Part shown: piece after piece, positions 45,584 through 54,701 of the stretch | Position numbering within the stretch: the first letter of the stretch is position 1 | How the letters are laid out: each line of letters opens with the position of its first letter | Assembly (NCBI RefSeq): GCF_001425055.1 | Contig: NZ_LMDK01000018.1 | Coordinates: 372,001 to 436,000 of the forward strand | Length of the DNA stretch: 64,000 nucleotides | Direction: 5' to 3' | Origin: Pelomonas sp. Root1237 | GTDB lineage: Bacteria > Pseudomonadota > Gammaproteobacteria > Burkholderiales > Burkholderiaceae_C | Notes under the pieces: model-generated | What the model saw: only the letters and a program-made list of their open reading frames with translations | Told to the model about the DNA's origin: nothing | Databases searched by the model: none | Made by a program: the position numbers and the translations under genes

Positions 45584-45975
45584 GGCTTCTCCTTGGATTT
45601 CTTCACGCCGGATGCAGCCCGGGCCGCCTCCGGAGGCGGGCGCTTCTCGACGCCGCCATACAGCGGCTCGCGCCGGACCTGGCCGGCCTCGCGCAGCCAA
45701 ACGGCCTGTTCGGTGATGCGCTCGATGCGTGCGCCTTCGATTTGTTCGCCCACGCCATAGCGGCGGCCGCGCTGTACGACATACGCGCGGCCTCCCGCGA
45801 AGACGACCTGGCGGATGGCGTTGTCGGCCGGCGCAACGCCAGAGGCAGCCGGTGCGGCCGAGGCCGCCATGGCGCTGCGCAGCGCGGGTGGCCAGGCCGT
45901 GGGGTCGCGGGTGGGTTCGTCGGCGGCCTGGGCCAGCGGCGCAGCGAACAGCAGGGCGATGAATGCCGCTCTCAT
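45580..45975 (-). CDS. mshK: MshK-type pilus biogenesis protein
   Basis: 131-residue periplasmic protein with a signal peptide (MRAAFIALLFAAPLAQA). The core (AIRQVVFAGGRAYVVQRGRRYGVGEQIEGARIERITEQAVWLRE) is the small SH3-like fold seen in MshK and GspC/PilP-type proteins. The name rests on its place between mshJ and mshL as well as on this pattern. The ATG at 45975 overlaps the mshJ stop by 4 nt. Confidence 0.8.
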   Translation of the reverse strand: MRAAFIALLFAAPLAQAADEPTRDPTAWPPALRSAMAASAAPAASGVAPADNAIRQVVFAGGRAYVVQRGRRYGVGEQIEGARIERITEQAVWLREAGQVRREPLYGGVEKRPPPEAARAASGVKKSKEKP

Positions 45976-46685
45976 GGCTGCACCTTCAGCAGATAGATCC
46001 GGGCCAGCAGGCGCGGCACCTCGTTGGGGCCGCCGCTGCTCAGGCGCATCTCGCCCCAACGCAACGCCGGCAGTTCGCGTTCCAGGGCCTGCACATAGTG
46101 CTGGGTGTCGCGGTAGCTGCCTTGCAGCTGCAGCTCGACACCCTGCCAGCTCATGCCTGGCATGCTCGGTGGCAGCGCGTTGCCTGCTGCCGATGCCGAT
46201 GCGGACGGCAGGCTGACGGGCGTGTCGTCCAGCAGCGTCAGTCGTTCCAGTACCAGGCCCGGCTGCTGGGCCAGCACACGCTGCAGCAGGGCCGACAGCC
46301 CTTCGGCGGGGTTGACGGTGCTGGCCTGGCGCAATTCGCTGTCCAGGCGCTGGCGCTCGTTGCGGGCGCTTTCGAGCTGGATTTGCAATTGTTCGGCCGG
46401 CGTGCCGCCGCTGCCGCTGGCGCTGATGAACTGCTCGCGCAGCTTGCTGATCTCGGCGGCCTGCTGCGCCTGAGCGTTGCTGCGCAGCTTGGCGCGGGCG
46501 GACTGCGGCGCGAGCACGAAGGAGTCGAACAGCAGGGCCAGTACCGCCACGATGCTGAGGAACAGGATGGCGCGCTCACGCAGGCTGAGCGCGTCGATGC
46601 GCTTGGCCTGGCGTTCCCAGCGCTGCAGCAAGGGCGCGAGGCGGCGCCGCAGCAGCGCGAGATCGATGGTCGTCTGCGCCTTCAT
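45972..46685 (-). CDS. mshJ: MshJ-type pilus assembly protein (PilO/GspM-like)
   Basis: 237 residues with a cytoplasmic N-terminal helix, one membrane segment (ERAILFLSIVAVLALLFDSFVLAP, about 37-60) and a periplasmic coiled coil plus ferredoxin-like domain (PSMPGMSWQGVELQLQGSYRDTQHYVQALERELPALRWGEMRLS). This is the PilO/GspM layout. It is expected to form the inner-membrane alignment complex with the PilN-like and MshI proteins. It overlaps the preceding gene by 4 nt. Confidence 0.85.
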   Translation of the reverse strand: MKAQTTIDLALLRRRLAPLLQRWERQAKRIDALSLRERAILFLSIVAVLALLFDSFVLAPQSARAKLRSNAQAQQAAEISKLREQFISASGSGGTPAEQLQIQLESARNERQRLDSELRQASTVNPAEGLSALLQRVLAQQPGLVLERLTLLDDTPVSLPSASASAAGNALPPSMPGMSWQGVELQLQGSYRDTQHYVQALERELPALRWGEMRLSSGGPNEVPRLLARIYLLKVQP

Positions 46686-47359
46686 CGTGCGCCTCCGGTT
46701 GCGGCGCTGGCCGCATGGGCCGGCGCGCTGACCACGCGAAAGGCCCAGACCGGCAGGCCGGTGCTGACGAGCGGGCTGTCACGCGACAGCAGCGGGTTGC
46801 CGCCCGTCTCGGTGCCAGGTGCTCCCAGGCGCTCGACGCGCAGGGCCGACAGCTGTTGACCGGCCAACAGCGGATGGACCGCGAGCCTGGCCAGCCAGGG
46901 CCTCAGCATGGCGGTGTCCAGCGTGCCGCCGACGAGTTCGACCCGGCCCGGCGTGTAGCGCAACTCGCTGAGCCAGGCCGGTTCGGGCAGGGTGCGCGCG
47001 ATCAGTGCGAGCAGGTCGGAATGGCGCTGCCCGGCTGCGTCGGCGCCCAGCACCTGCAGCAGCGCACGGCGATCAGCGTTGCCGGCCGCCAGTGGCAGCA
47101 GTTGCTGCTGCACCGTGGCGGCATCCAGTGGTGCGGGCAGGTTGGCGCGGGCCACGGTCAACTGCTGGCGCTCCGTCGCGTATTGCGCGAGAACGACCTG
47201 ATGCTGGGCTTCGGCGCTGCGGTCACGCTGCTGCAGCCACAGCGCCGCAGCCAGGCCCGCGAGGCACAGCAGGCCCGTGGCCTGCACCAGCGTCAGCGCC
47301 GAGAAATAGCGCTTGGGTGCTAGCAGGATCGGCGTGAGCAGGTTGATTTGCTGGGCCAT
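46682..47359 (-). CDS. PilN-like pilus alignment protein (second MshI family member)
   Basis: 225 residues beginning MAQQINLLTPIL, the short cytoplasmic motif (INLL) that PilN uses to bind PilM. One membrane segment follows (ALTLVQATGLLCLAGLAAALWL, about 20-41), then a coiled coil and a periplasmic ferredoxin-like domain (AWLSELRYTPGRVELVGGTLDTAMLRPWLARLA). Its partner is the MshI/PilM-like protein encoded just upstream. It is separated from mshI by 76 bases containing a REP-like repeat. Confidence 0.85.
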   Translation of the reverse strand: MAQQINLLTPILLAPKRYFSALTLVQATGLLCLAGLAAALWLQQRDRSAEAQHQVVLAQYATERQQLTVARANLPAPLDAATVQQQLLPLAAGNADRRALLQVLGADAAGQRHSDLLALIARTLPEPAWLSELRYTPGRVELVGGTLDTAMLRPWLARLAVHPLLAGQQLSALRVERLGAPGTETGGNPLLSRDSPLVSTGLPVWAFRVVSAPAHAASAATGGAR

Positions 47360-47395
47360 CAGCAGTGCCCGCCCGGCCGCCCGAAGGGCACTGGC

Positions 47396-47432
47396 GCCCC
47401 CTTGGGGGGCAGTGAACGAAGTGAACGAGGGG
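47396..47432. repeat. REP-like palindromic intergenic repeat
   Basis: GCCCCC-TTG-GGGGGC (47396-47410) followed by a GTGAACGAAGTGAACGAGGGGG segment, the same type as the element at 33759-33786. It lies between mshI and the pilN-like gene, inside the pilus operon, where a stable hairpin could tune expression of the downstream genes. Confidence 0.55.
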
Positions 47433-47435
47433 GCA

Positions 47436-48428
47436 TCACAACTTTCGAGTCTCGGTGCGCAAGGCGGCGCCCAGCAGTGGCAGGCAGGCGCCCAGGGCCT
47501 GGGCTGCGTCGCCCTCGGGGGCCGGCGCGTCGGGCGCGAAGGCGGCTAGCGGATTCAGAGCCACGGTGCGCTGGCCGAGCTCGCGCTGGATCAGCGTCGC
47601 GACCTCCGCGCCGTGCTCGGCCGTGATGACGTACAGCCGCGCCAGTGGCAGCTCGGGCCAGCTGCGCTCCCAGACGTCGATGGAGCGTTGCAGCTCGACG
47701 ACCAGGGGCGACTCCTGCGTGGTGCTGGCGTCGAAGGTGCCGCCGGGCTGGTATTCGAAACCCAGCGGCAGTTCGGCGGCGCTGGCGTCGGCCTGCTCGC
47801 CGCGCGCACGCGCCAGCAGGCCGGCGTCGCCTTCGAGGCGCCGCGTGTAGAAAAGCTCATCGCCAGCGCTGACGACCAGCAGGCAGTGGCGTTCGTCGAT
47901 ATGGACGGCGGCGCAGGCGCGCGCGGCCAGGTCGTCGGCACGGGCCTGGGCGGCGAGCAGATTGCGCAGGGCCGTCTCCCAGACATCGACGATGGTGATG
48001 TCGCTGCTGATGCCCGCAGCGCCGTTGGTCAGCGCCTTGATGGCGCTGTTGCGGGCCGCGACGACGAAGAGCTGGCGCTGCGCGCGCTCGACGTCGCCAC
48101 CGACGTGCATGACATCCAGCGTCAGTTCGGCAACGTCGACGTCGACCATCTCCTTGATCTGCCAGCGCGCCGCGGCCTTCAGCTCCTCCGGCGGCACATT
48201 GGGGGTGTCGACCTTGAGGATCTGGTAGTCGGCCGGGTCCAGCAGCGCGATGGCGTCGCCCGAGGTGACGGGTTTTGCCTCGCTCATCAGGCCCCAGCGC
48301 AGCAGCCGGGCCGGCTGGTCCTGGTCATGACCGGGTGGGCCGTCGGTCAGCACGAAGGCATGCTGTTCGCCAACGCGGCGCAGCAGCAGGCGCTGGCCGT
48401 TGCGGCGGGTGGACCAGGGCCAGCGCAT
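47436..48428 (-). CDS. mshI: MshI, PilM-like actin-fold pilus assembly protein
   Basis: 330 residues, cytoplasmic, with the PilM/actin-like pattern (QILKVDTPNVPPEELKAAARWQIKEMVDVDVAELTLDVM, ITIVDVWETALRNLLAAQ, AAVHIDERHCLLVVSAGDELFYTRRL). It is expected to bind the PilN-like N-terminus and couple it to the ATPase. Start at 48428 (MRWPWSTRRNGQRLLL) overlaps the mshQ stop by one base (TGATG), typical of translational coupling. The longer frame to 48524 is inside mshQ. Confidence 0.87.
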   Translation of the reverse strand: MRWPWSTRRNGQRLLLRRVGEQHAFVLTDGPPGHDQDQPARLLRWGLMSEAKPVTSGDAIALLDPADYQILKVDTPNVPPEELKAAARWQIKEMVDVDVAELTLDVMHVGGDVERAQRQLFVVAARNSAIKALTNGAAGISSDITIVDVWETALRNLLAAQARADDLAARACAAVHIDERHCLLVVSAGDELFYTRRLEGDAGLLARARGEQADASAAELPLGFEYQPGGTFDASTTQESPLVVELQRSIDVWERSWPELPLARLYVITAEHGAEVATLIQRELGQRTVALNPLAAFAPDAPAPEGDAAQALGACLPLLGAALRTETRKL

Positions 48429-51400
48429 CAATAGTTCTCCCGCTGGTAGACGACGCCGTCGCTGCCGCGGTACAGGCCCCAGGTGGCGCGGGCGCTGGGG
48501 TCGCTGGTGGCGGCCGCGCCGCACCAGGCCCCGCGCAGCGACGCGAGGTTGGCGCCGGCGGTGGCGGGCACCGCGGCGCTGGCCCAGCCGCCGGCCGTCT
48601 TCAGGCAGGACGCGTCGGTGGGCGTGGAGCTCAGGGCCACGGCCACGTCCATGCTGCCCAGGCGGCCACCGCCCGGGGCGGCCAGCGTGATGTAAGTTGG
48701 TTGCAGCGGGTTGACGACGACAGCGGTGTTGGGGACGTTGGGGTACATGACCGCATCCTGAGCGGTGAGGGTCTTGCGGAAGTTGCCGAAGCTCAGGTTG
48801 GCGGCGGTGATGCGGGTGCAGGAATCCAAGGCGTTGGTCACGAAGGCCGTGCCGTTCCAGGATTGGGCGGTCAGCGGCAGTTTCAGCGTGCGGTTGGCGG
48901 CGCTGAGCGCATTTTGTAGGCGCAGGCGGCCGTAGAGCAGGGGGATTTGCCCGGAAGGGCCGGAGGAATTGACCTGCGTTCGATCGTTGCCGGCTACCGC
49001 GTCGGTGTCGAGGTCGAAGGCGGCCATGGCCACGCCGTCATCATCGACCGGCGCGATTCCGAACTGGGCGCTGTTGAAGGGACCATCGACTGTCGCGCCA
49101 CGCGCGACTTTGGCGGTGAGGGTCACCGAGGCCGTGCCGTTCGTCCAGGTTCCAGCGCTGGCAGAGGCGCCGACGCGGCCGGCAAACTTCGTTGCACCGG
49201 CGATGCCGGCAAGATTGAACCTGCCATGCGTGCCGAGGGGGAGCTTGGTGAAGTTGCCGCTGGCATTGCTGGTGTAGTTGCTGGTCTTGTTGCCGGCGGC
49301 ATTGACGGCCGTCAGCGTGAACGCGAGGCTGAAGTTCTCGTCCAGGTAAGTGAAAGTCGAAGCCGGCGCGCATGCCAGATCGCTGCGATGCGTAGGCAGG
49401 CCCTGCGTAACGGTGAGGCCGGCCGGGATGAAGCGGCCGATATTGCCGGTGGGCGTGCCGGTCACGGCGCCGGTCGGTGCGGCCACACCGAGGTAGCCGC
49501 TACTGGCCAGGGCAGGCGTCAGCGTGATGATGCCGACCTCGGCGTAGCTGAGATTGCCGACGTTGGCGACGCCGTTGATGAACAGGCTGCCGGCCACGGT
49601 GCCGTTGGTCAGCGTGCCGGAGGCGCCCGGCGAAGGCAGCACCAGGGTCGGTGTCAGCAACACGCCTTCGGGCGTCGACTCCTTGCCGAAATTGGGCGTG
49701 GCAACTCCCCCTGAGGTGACGGCGGTGATACGGGCGCCGAAGCTGGCGCCTGCAGCCACGAAAGAGCCGCCGGCATCATTGGCCGCGGCGGGATTGGGCT
49801 TGGCGCCGCTGGCGACGTTGGAGATCAGAAAGCGCGCCGGCTTGGTGACGAAGGCGTTGCCTGTGCCGTTGATGTCAACACCGGCTGCGGGGTTGACCGC
49901 GTAGTTGAAGAACAGCGACGTCTGGCCGACATCGTTGAAGGTCAGCGTGAAGGGAGCGTTGCCGTTGGTGTCGAAAGTCATCGGCACAGCGGCCGTGGCG
50001 GTGGACACGCCGCTGGCGTTGCCGGCAACGGCGGTGCCATTGACGCTCATCAGGTTGCTGCCACCGCAGCTCGCCGGATTGAGGCATTGATAGCCCCAGT
50101 TGACGTTGCGGGAACCAGTCAAGGCAGCCTCGCAGGCTTGGTTGTTGGTGCCGGACTTGACGGCACGCAGCCAATAGGAGGCCGATGCCGTGCCAGCCGT
50201 CTGCATGGGCAGGGTGATCGCAGCACCGGTGGTGGTGGTGGAGACCAGGAAGCCGGAGCGCTTGAAGGTCGTCGAGCAGCTGTTGGACACATAGCAGCTG
50301 GCGCCATCGGGGCAGCATTCACGGGCATTGGCGGCGGCGGTGCTCTCGGAGCTCAGCGTCAGCGTCACGTTCGTGTTGTCGGCGCCGCCGGGGAGGCTGA
50401 GCGTCGTCGTCGCGACGCCGTTGCTGAAGTTGAGGGCGCTGCTGCCCAGCGTGCCGGCGCTGGTCGTCAGCGTGGCCGTGCCGTTGACCGTCGTCTCGAC
50501 GCTGCAACTGGCGGCGTTGGTGGCGCAGGCCTTGACGGTCACCGTCGTCGGCAGGCAGGTCAGGCTGGTGGATGGCAGCCACACCTCGTAGTGGTCCAGC
50601 GGCAGCGGACAAGTGCGCGAGGCCGGCGCCATGTCGGCCGTCAGCTCCAGCGCGCTGATCTCGTAGTTGTAGACCCGCATTTCGTCGATGAGGCCGTTGG
50701 CCGACCTCAGCGTGCCATTGGTGGGCGCGGTGCTGCTGCGGTTGTCGCCGACAAAGAGGGTGCCGATGCTGTTGTCCAGAGTGCCGCTCGTCGTCGCCGT
50801 CGTGGCGCCGACCTGAACGCCGTTGAGATAGATGCGCAGCGTGCTCTGGTTGGTGCCGGTAGCCAGGTTCCAGGTGATGCCGATGTGCTTCCACGTGCTC
50901 GCGGCGACGGACTGCGCCGGCGTGGCGGTCGATACCACGAGCCCGTTGCTGTCGGTGACGGTCAGGCGCAGGGAGCCGTCGCTCTGGCGCACCAGGAAGA
51001 AGGGCTTGCTCGTGGACGTCGTCGCGTCCAGCAGCATCGCCGCCGAGTTGTTCCAGGCCGTGCTGGCGTCGTACCAGAAGGTCACGGCGCCCTTGTCGCC
51101 GACGCCGGAGTTGACGTCGAGCAGCGTGTCCACTGCGTGGCTGGCGCTCGTCGTGTCGGCCGGGATGCTGAGCGAGCGGCAGACCTTGGCCGTGGCCGAG
51201 GTGACTGCGTTGCCGATGCGCACGCCGTTGTTGCTGTTGCCGCTGCTGTCCGCCACCTCGCCGACGCGACCGCTGTAGTTCCATTCGTCGAAGCGGTACT
51301 CGGCGCGGCGCGTCGGCGTGCCGTTGGGCACGAACCAGCGGATGGCGCTGCCGTTGGCGTTGTAGCCGCTGTTGTAGGAGTACTGGGTGGTGTCGCTGCT

Positions 51401-52003
51401 GCTGACCTGCACGCCAATGGTGGCGTTGGAGCCGCTCGCATTGGCGTTGCCGTACTGGTACTTGAACTCACCGTTCTCGAACAGGATGATCTGGAAGGTG
51501 TAGGGGGTGCTGGTGTTGTACTGATAGACACCGTTCCAGGACACGACGACGTAGCGGTTGGGCGCCGTGCCCTTCTGTTCCCAGGTCACGCCGCCGCTGC
51601 CGGCGCGGCTGGGGTCGAGGTCGGTCCAGTAGGCCAGGATGACGTTGGTCGTGGCCGAGGCAACGCAGCCACTCTGCGTGTCGGCCGCGCCGGCCGGCAG
51701 GGCGGTGTTGGTGTAGGTGCGAAAGAACCCGGTGTCGGTCCCGAACTGCAGTCCACCATTGGTCAGCACGCGCACCGACGTGTAGGCCGTGCCTGCGAAG
51801 GTGAACTTGAAGCCGCCGGTGAAGGTGATGGTGGCCTTGTCGTCGTCGCCCGGGTAACTGGTGCAACTGCGGTCCCACGCGAGGGCATTGGCGGCCGTCT
51901 CCCAGGCATAGCTGTCGCTGCGGAAGGTGTAGCTGGACGCGGCCTGCGCGAGGCCGCACAGCAGGGCCAGGGCGATCAGCAGGAGACAGCGGGCGGCGTG
52001 CAT
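48428..52003 (-). CDS. mshQ: MshQ-like large secreted pilus-associated protein with LamG domain
   Basis: 1191 residues with a signal peptide ending near AQA (residue 21). The N-terminal ~200 residues form a beta domain (LTNGGLQFGTDTGFFRTYTNT, VILAYWTDLDPSRAGSGGVTWEQ). About 245-470 is a LamG/concanavalin-like domain (AVTFWYDASTAWNNSAAMLL, TWKHIGITWNL, IYLNGVQVG, GLIDEMRVYNYEISALEL). A cysteine-bearing middle region (NARECCPDGASCYVSNSC) and a long C-terminal part as in MshQ (DUF6701 type) follow. A likely pilus-tip or surface adhesin. It starts 28 nt inside mshP, at the ATG at 52003. Confidence 0.88.
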   Translation of the reverse strand: MHAARCLLLIALALLCGLAQAASSYTFRSDSYAWETAANALAWDRSCTSYPGDDDKATITFTGGFKFTFAGTAYTSVRVLTNGGLQFGTDTGFFRTYTNTALPAGAADTQSGCVASATTNVILAYWTDLDPSRAGSGGVTWEQKGTAPNRYVVVSWNGVYQYNTSTPYTFQIILFENGEFKYQYGNANASGSNATIGVQVSSSDTTQYSYNSGYNANGSAIRWFVPNGTPTRRAEYRFDEWNYSGRVGEVADSSGNSNNGVRIGNAVTSATAKVCRSLSIPADTTSASHAVDTLLDVNSGVGDKGAVTFWYDASTAWNNSAAMLLDATTSTSKPFFLVRQSDGSLRLTVTDSNGLVVSTATPAQSVAASTWKHIGITWNLATGTNQSTLRIYLNGVQVGATTATTSGTLDNSIGTLFVGDNRSSTAPTNGTLRSANGLIDEMRVYNYEISALELTADMAPASRTCPLPLDHYEVWLPSTSLTCLPTTVTVKACATNAASCSVETTVNGTATLTTSAGTLGSSALNFSNGVATTTLSLPGGADNTNVTLTLSSESTAAANARECCPDGASCYVSNSCSTTFKRSGFLVSTTTTGAAITLPMQTAGTASASYWLRAVKSGTNNQACEAALTGSRNVNWGYQCLNPASCGGSNLMSVNGTAVAGNASGVSTATAAVPMTFDTNGNAPFTLTFNDVGQTSLFFNYAVNPAAGVDINGTGNAFVTKPARFLISNVASGAKPNPAAANDAGGSFVAAGASFGARITAVTSGGVATPNFGKESTPEGVLLTPTLVLPSPGASGTLTNGTVAGSLFINGVANVGNLSYAEVGIITLTPALASSGYLGVAAPTGAVTGTPTGNIGRFIPAGLTVTQGLPTHRSDLACAPASTFTYLDENFSLAFTLTAVNAAGNKTSNYTSNASGNFTKLPLGTHGRFNLAGIAGATKFAGRVGASASAGTWTNGTASVTLTAKVARGATVDGPFNSAQFGIAPVDDDGVAMAAFDLDTDAVAGNDRTQVNSSGPSGQIPLLYGRLRLQNALSAANRTLKLPLTAQSWNGTAFVTNALDSCTRITAANLSFGNFRKTLTAQDAVMYPNVPNTAVVVNPLQPTYITLAAPGGGRLGSMDVAVALSSTPTDASCLKTAGGWASAAVPATAGANLASLRGAWCGAAATSDPSARATWGLYRGSDGVVYQRENY

Positions 52004-52467
52004 GTCTTGTACGACAAGGTACGGCTGAGCTGGCGCTCGGCGTAGGTGGGCTCGGTGGTGCTGCCGTTGGGGCAGGCGCCGCCGCTCGCGATGTTGCAGG
52101 CGGTGGCCTGCACGACGTAGAAGGCCAGTTGCTGCTCGCCGTCGGTCACCGTGCCGGCAGCCGGATTGCGCGCGCAGGTGATGGTGACGGTGAAGTCGGA
52201 CAGTTGGTCGGGCAGGGCGATGCTCTTGGTGGCGAAGCAGATGGGCTGGGCGGCACCGCGCAGGACCTGGTAGCTGCCCCAATCCAGACCAGCCAGGGCG
52301 GCCTGGTAAGCCTTGGCCGCGGCCAGTTCGCCGGCCGAGCCGAGCTGCTGGCGCTGGCTCAGCGAGGCCAGCGCCACGCCCAGCGCGGCCAGCACCACGA
52401 GGATGAAGAGCATGGACATCATCGTGAAACCGGTACTCCGGTTCGATAAGCCGCGCAGCGTTCTCAT
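51976..52467 (-). CDS. mshP: MshP-type minor pilin (PilX/GspK-like)
   Basis: 163 residues. The prepilin leader cut site reads RSTG/FTMMSMLFILVVLAALGVALASL; the usual Glu at +5 is replaced, as in PilX/GspK-type minor pilins that cap the fibre. A soluble C-terminal domain with several cysteines follows (PICFATKS, ITCARN, TACNIASGGACPNG, KTCTPPAVSC). It overlaps the mshO stop by 4 nt and mshQ by 28 nt. Confidence 0.85.
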   Translation of the reverse strand: MRTLRGLSNRSTGFTMMSMLFILVVLAALGVALASLSQRQQLGSAGELAAAKAYQAALAGLDWGSYQVLRGAAQPICFATKSIALPDQLSDFTVTITCARNPAAGTVTDGEQQLAFYVVQATACNIASGGACPNGSTTEPTYAERQLSRTLSYKTCTPPAVSC

Positions 52468-53279
52468 GGCAGGTTGTCCACGTGGACGGCGTGATAGAGG
52501 GACACGGTCTCGCCGTTGCGGGCTAGCGAAATCTGCAGCGAGGCGAGGGCGTAGCGGGCCGTCGCCGCGCCCGTGCTGTAGCTGAAGCTGCAGGCGGTGA
52601 CGTTGCGGGCCAGCACGGCGGCGGTGCCTGCCGGCGGGTCGGCCTGGCTGGCTGTCGCGGCATAGCCGCTGTAGCGGGTGAGCGTGCCGGCGGCGATATT
52701 GCAGGTGTAGCTGACGGGTGACTCGATGGCATAGACGCGATATGGCGGCGACTGCAGCGCATTGGGCAGCGCTGCGCCCGCGACGCCGACGTTGACGGCA
52801 TTGCCCGCGGCGTTGCCGGAGATGCGCACGTTGTCACCGGCGTAGGCGTCGGCGTCCGGCGTGTCGGCGCCGAGGTTGTACCAGGCCAGCTTCTGGCTGG
52901 CATGGCTGATCGCGAGCGGCGGCCCAACGATGGCAAAGTTGGGGACGGGCGCGACGCCGAACTGCAAGGCACCGGCACCGGCGGTGGCGTAACGCGCCGC
53001 TCCGCTGACGGGGATGAGCTCCAGGCTGTTGCCCTTCACGCGCACGCTGTTGGGCAGAGCGCCGGCCAGGTCGCGGGCGATGCGGCGCAGCGCGGTGTCG
53101 GCCTGTTCGCCGAGCTGGGCGCGGTCGTTGCTGGCGAAGTAGGCATCCGTCGCCGGCACGATGAAGACCGAGACTATGGTGATGACGATGCCGGTGAGGA
53201 CGATGGTCATCACCGCCTCGATCAGCGTGAAGCCTTGCTGGCGTGAGCGAACGCCTTCAGTTCGCATCGTTGGGGGCAT
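52464..53279 (-). CDS. mshO: MshO-type minor pilin
   Basis: 271 residues with a type IV prepilin leader (RSRQQG/FTLIEAVMTIVLTGIVITIVSVFIV) and a large periplasmic domain (DTALRRIARDLAGALPNSVRVKGNSLELIPV, as in MshO/PilW-like pseudopilins). The start may be 53279 or the in-frame ATG at 53267; both overlap the end of mshD. Placed between mshD and mshP as in Vibrio msh loci. Confidence 0.88.
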   Translation of the reverse strand: MPPTMRTEGVRSRQQGFTLIEAVMTIVLTGIVITIVSVFIVPATDAYFASNDRAQLGEQADTALRRIARDLAGALPNSVRVKGNSLELIPVSGAARYATAGAGALQFGVAPVPNFAIVGPPLAISHASQKLAWYNLGADTPDADAYAGDNVRISGNAAGNAVNVGVAGAALPNALQSPPYRVYAIESPVSYTCNIAAGTLTRYSGYAATASQADPPAGTAAVLARNVTACSFSYSTGAATARYALASLQISLARNGETVSLYHAVHVDNLP

Positions 53280-53853
53280 AGCGGGTGCGCCAGCCTTGCA
53301 AGGTCAGCGTGCTGCTGTCGGGCGCAGTGACGGTGACGGTGATCTTCAGCGCCTCGCCGGCCACGACGTTGTCCAGGGCGGCCGAGGTCACGGCGACCGA
53401 GGCGCTGTAGCCGCCGAGGCCGGCGATGGCCGTGTTGGCCACGTCGCGGATGCCGCTCATCGAGAAGCCGGCGTAGTCGTTGACGTTGTCGAAGGAGGTG
53501 GTGCCGTAGCGGGTCTCGCCGGGCTCGGTGCCGCTGCCTTCGACGAGTGCTGCGCACCCGGTTGGCGACACCGTGGCCGACGTGGCCGTGGCGACGTTGG
53601 CATCGTCGGGATCGCACCAGGTGAAGTTCATCAGCTCCACCTCGCGCAGCAGCGACTCGGCGATGGCCAGCTGCTGGCGGCGGATCATGGGTTCCGCGCT
53701 CGCCGTCGTGGCCGTGACGAAAACCTTCAGCAGCGCGGCCAGCGCGATGCTGACAACGACGATGAAGAGCAGGAGTTCGATCAGGCTCAGGCCGCACTGG
53801 CGCGGCCGACGGGGCATGGCCGGCATGCGGGGGATGCTAGCCGAGCGCCTCAT
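53257..53853 (-). CDS. mshD: MshD-type minor pilin
   Basis: 198 residues. The leader ends QCG/LSLIELLLFIVVVSIALAALLKVFV, keeping the Glu at +5 but with Leu at +1 rather than Phe. The soluble part has paired cysteines (FTWCDPDDA, SPTGCAALVE) and ends VTVTAPDSSTLTLQGWRTRYAPN. In-frame ATGs at 53826 and 53817 are alternative starts with shorter leaders. The end overlaps mshO by about 23 nt. Confidence 0.85.
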   Translation of the reverse strand: MRRSASIPRMPAMPRRPRQCGLSLIELLLFIVVVSIALAALLKVFVTATTASAEPMIRRQQLAIAESLLREVELMNFTWCDPDDANVATATSATVSPTGCAALVEGSGTEPGETRYGTTSFDNVNDYAGFSMSGIRDVANTAIAGLGGYSASVAVTSAALDNVVAGEALKITVTVTAPDSSTLTLQGWRTRYAPNDAN

Positions 53854-53863
53854 GGGTCAAGCC

Positions 53864-54319
53864 TCAAGGAGTCGCGTAGATCAGGCCCGTATCCGCCTCG
53901 ATGCGGTAGGCCTGGCTGTAATTGCTGGAGGCGACCGTGACGGTCAGCGCGCCACCCGTGTGGGTCGTCGTCGCGCCGCTGTTGCCGCTGTTGAAGGTCA
54001 CTGTGCCGCTGGAGGACAAGCAAGGGCTTTCGGTCGCAGGGCAGGGTAGCGTCGCGATGGCGGTGCCACTGCCATTGCCGTAGGCCCAGCTCACGCCGGT
54101 GCTGCTGATGGTCTCGATGATGGGGCGGCGCTGCTGCAGGGCCAGCCTGAGCATGGCCTGGTGGCGGCCCTGAAGGTCATCGCCAAAAGAACGCAGCCGC
54201 CACAGCGTCGTGTCCACCACCTTGGGGAGGGCGAACACCGCCAGGGCGGCTGTGATCACGATGACGAGGATGAGCTCGATCAGCGTGAAGCCCGCGTCGG
54301 CGCGCGGGGCGTGGGTCAT
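53864..54319 (-). CDS. mshC: MshC-type minor pilin
   Basis: 151 residues with the leader MTHAPRADAG/FTLIELILVIVITAALAVFALP and a GspH-like soluble domain (RLRSFGDDLQGRHQAMLRLALQQRRPIIETIS, one disulfide in LPCPATESPCLS). It starts 4 nt after the mshA stop. Expected role: minor component that helps start or decorate the fibre. Confidence 0.87.
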   Translation of the reverse strand: MTHAPRADAGFTLIELILVIVITAALAVFALPKVVDTTLWRLRSFGDDLQGRHQAMLRLALQQRRPIIETISSTGVSWAYGNGSGTAIATLPCPATESPCLSSSGTVTFNSGNSGATTTHTGGALTVTVASSNYSQAYRIEADTGLIYATP

Positions 54320-54323
54320 GGGA

Positions 54324-54701
54324 TCAAAGGATGCCGGTGACGGTGAAGGTGGCCTTCTTGTCGATGTGACCGGTCAGCTCGCAAGTGCTCACGGTAATGT
54401 TGGCGGCAGCGGTGCTGTCCGTCGTGACCGAGAAACCGGTGGGCAGCGGGCTTTGCAGCATTGCGATGACGTCGGAGCACTTGGTCACGGCCACGCCGTT
54501 GTTGCCGTTGGCCTTGCGACCGGCGTAGTTGATGGCCGAAGCGGAGCTCAGCGCGCCGGCAAAACCGTTGACGGCCGCCTGCTTGGCGTCGTCATCAACG
54601 GCGACGAACTTGGGCAGGGCGACGGCCGACAGCACGCCGAGGATGACGATGACCATCACCAGTTCGATCAGGGTGAAACCAGCTTGCACAGACTTGTTCA
54701 T
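54324..54701 (-). CDS. mshA: MshA-type major pilin
   Basis: 125-residue type IVa prepilin, likely the main pilus subunit. The short leader MNKSVQAG is followed by mature FTLIELVMVIVILGVLSAVALPKFVAV with Glu at +5. The globular domain has one cysteine pair (TKCSDVIAML ... VSTCELTG). It is the first gene after a 153-base gap and has a strong AGGAAGG ribosome site, fitting high expression. The mature protein is somewhat shorter than Vibrio MshA. Confidence 0.92.
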   Translation of the reverse strand: MNKSVQAGFTLIELVMVIVILGVLSAVALPKFVAVDDDAKQAAVNGFAGALSSASAINYAGRKANGNNGVAVTKCSDVIAMLQSPLPTGFSVTTDSTAAANITVSTCELTGHIDKKATFTVTGIL

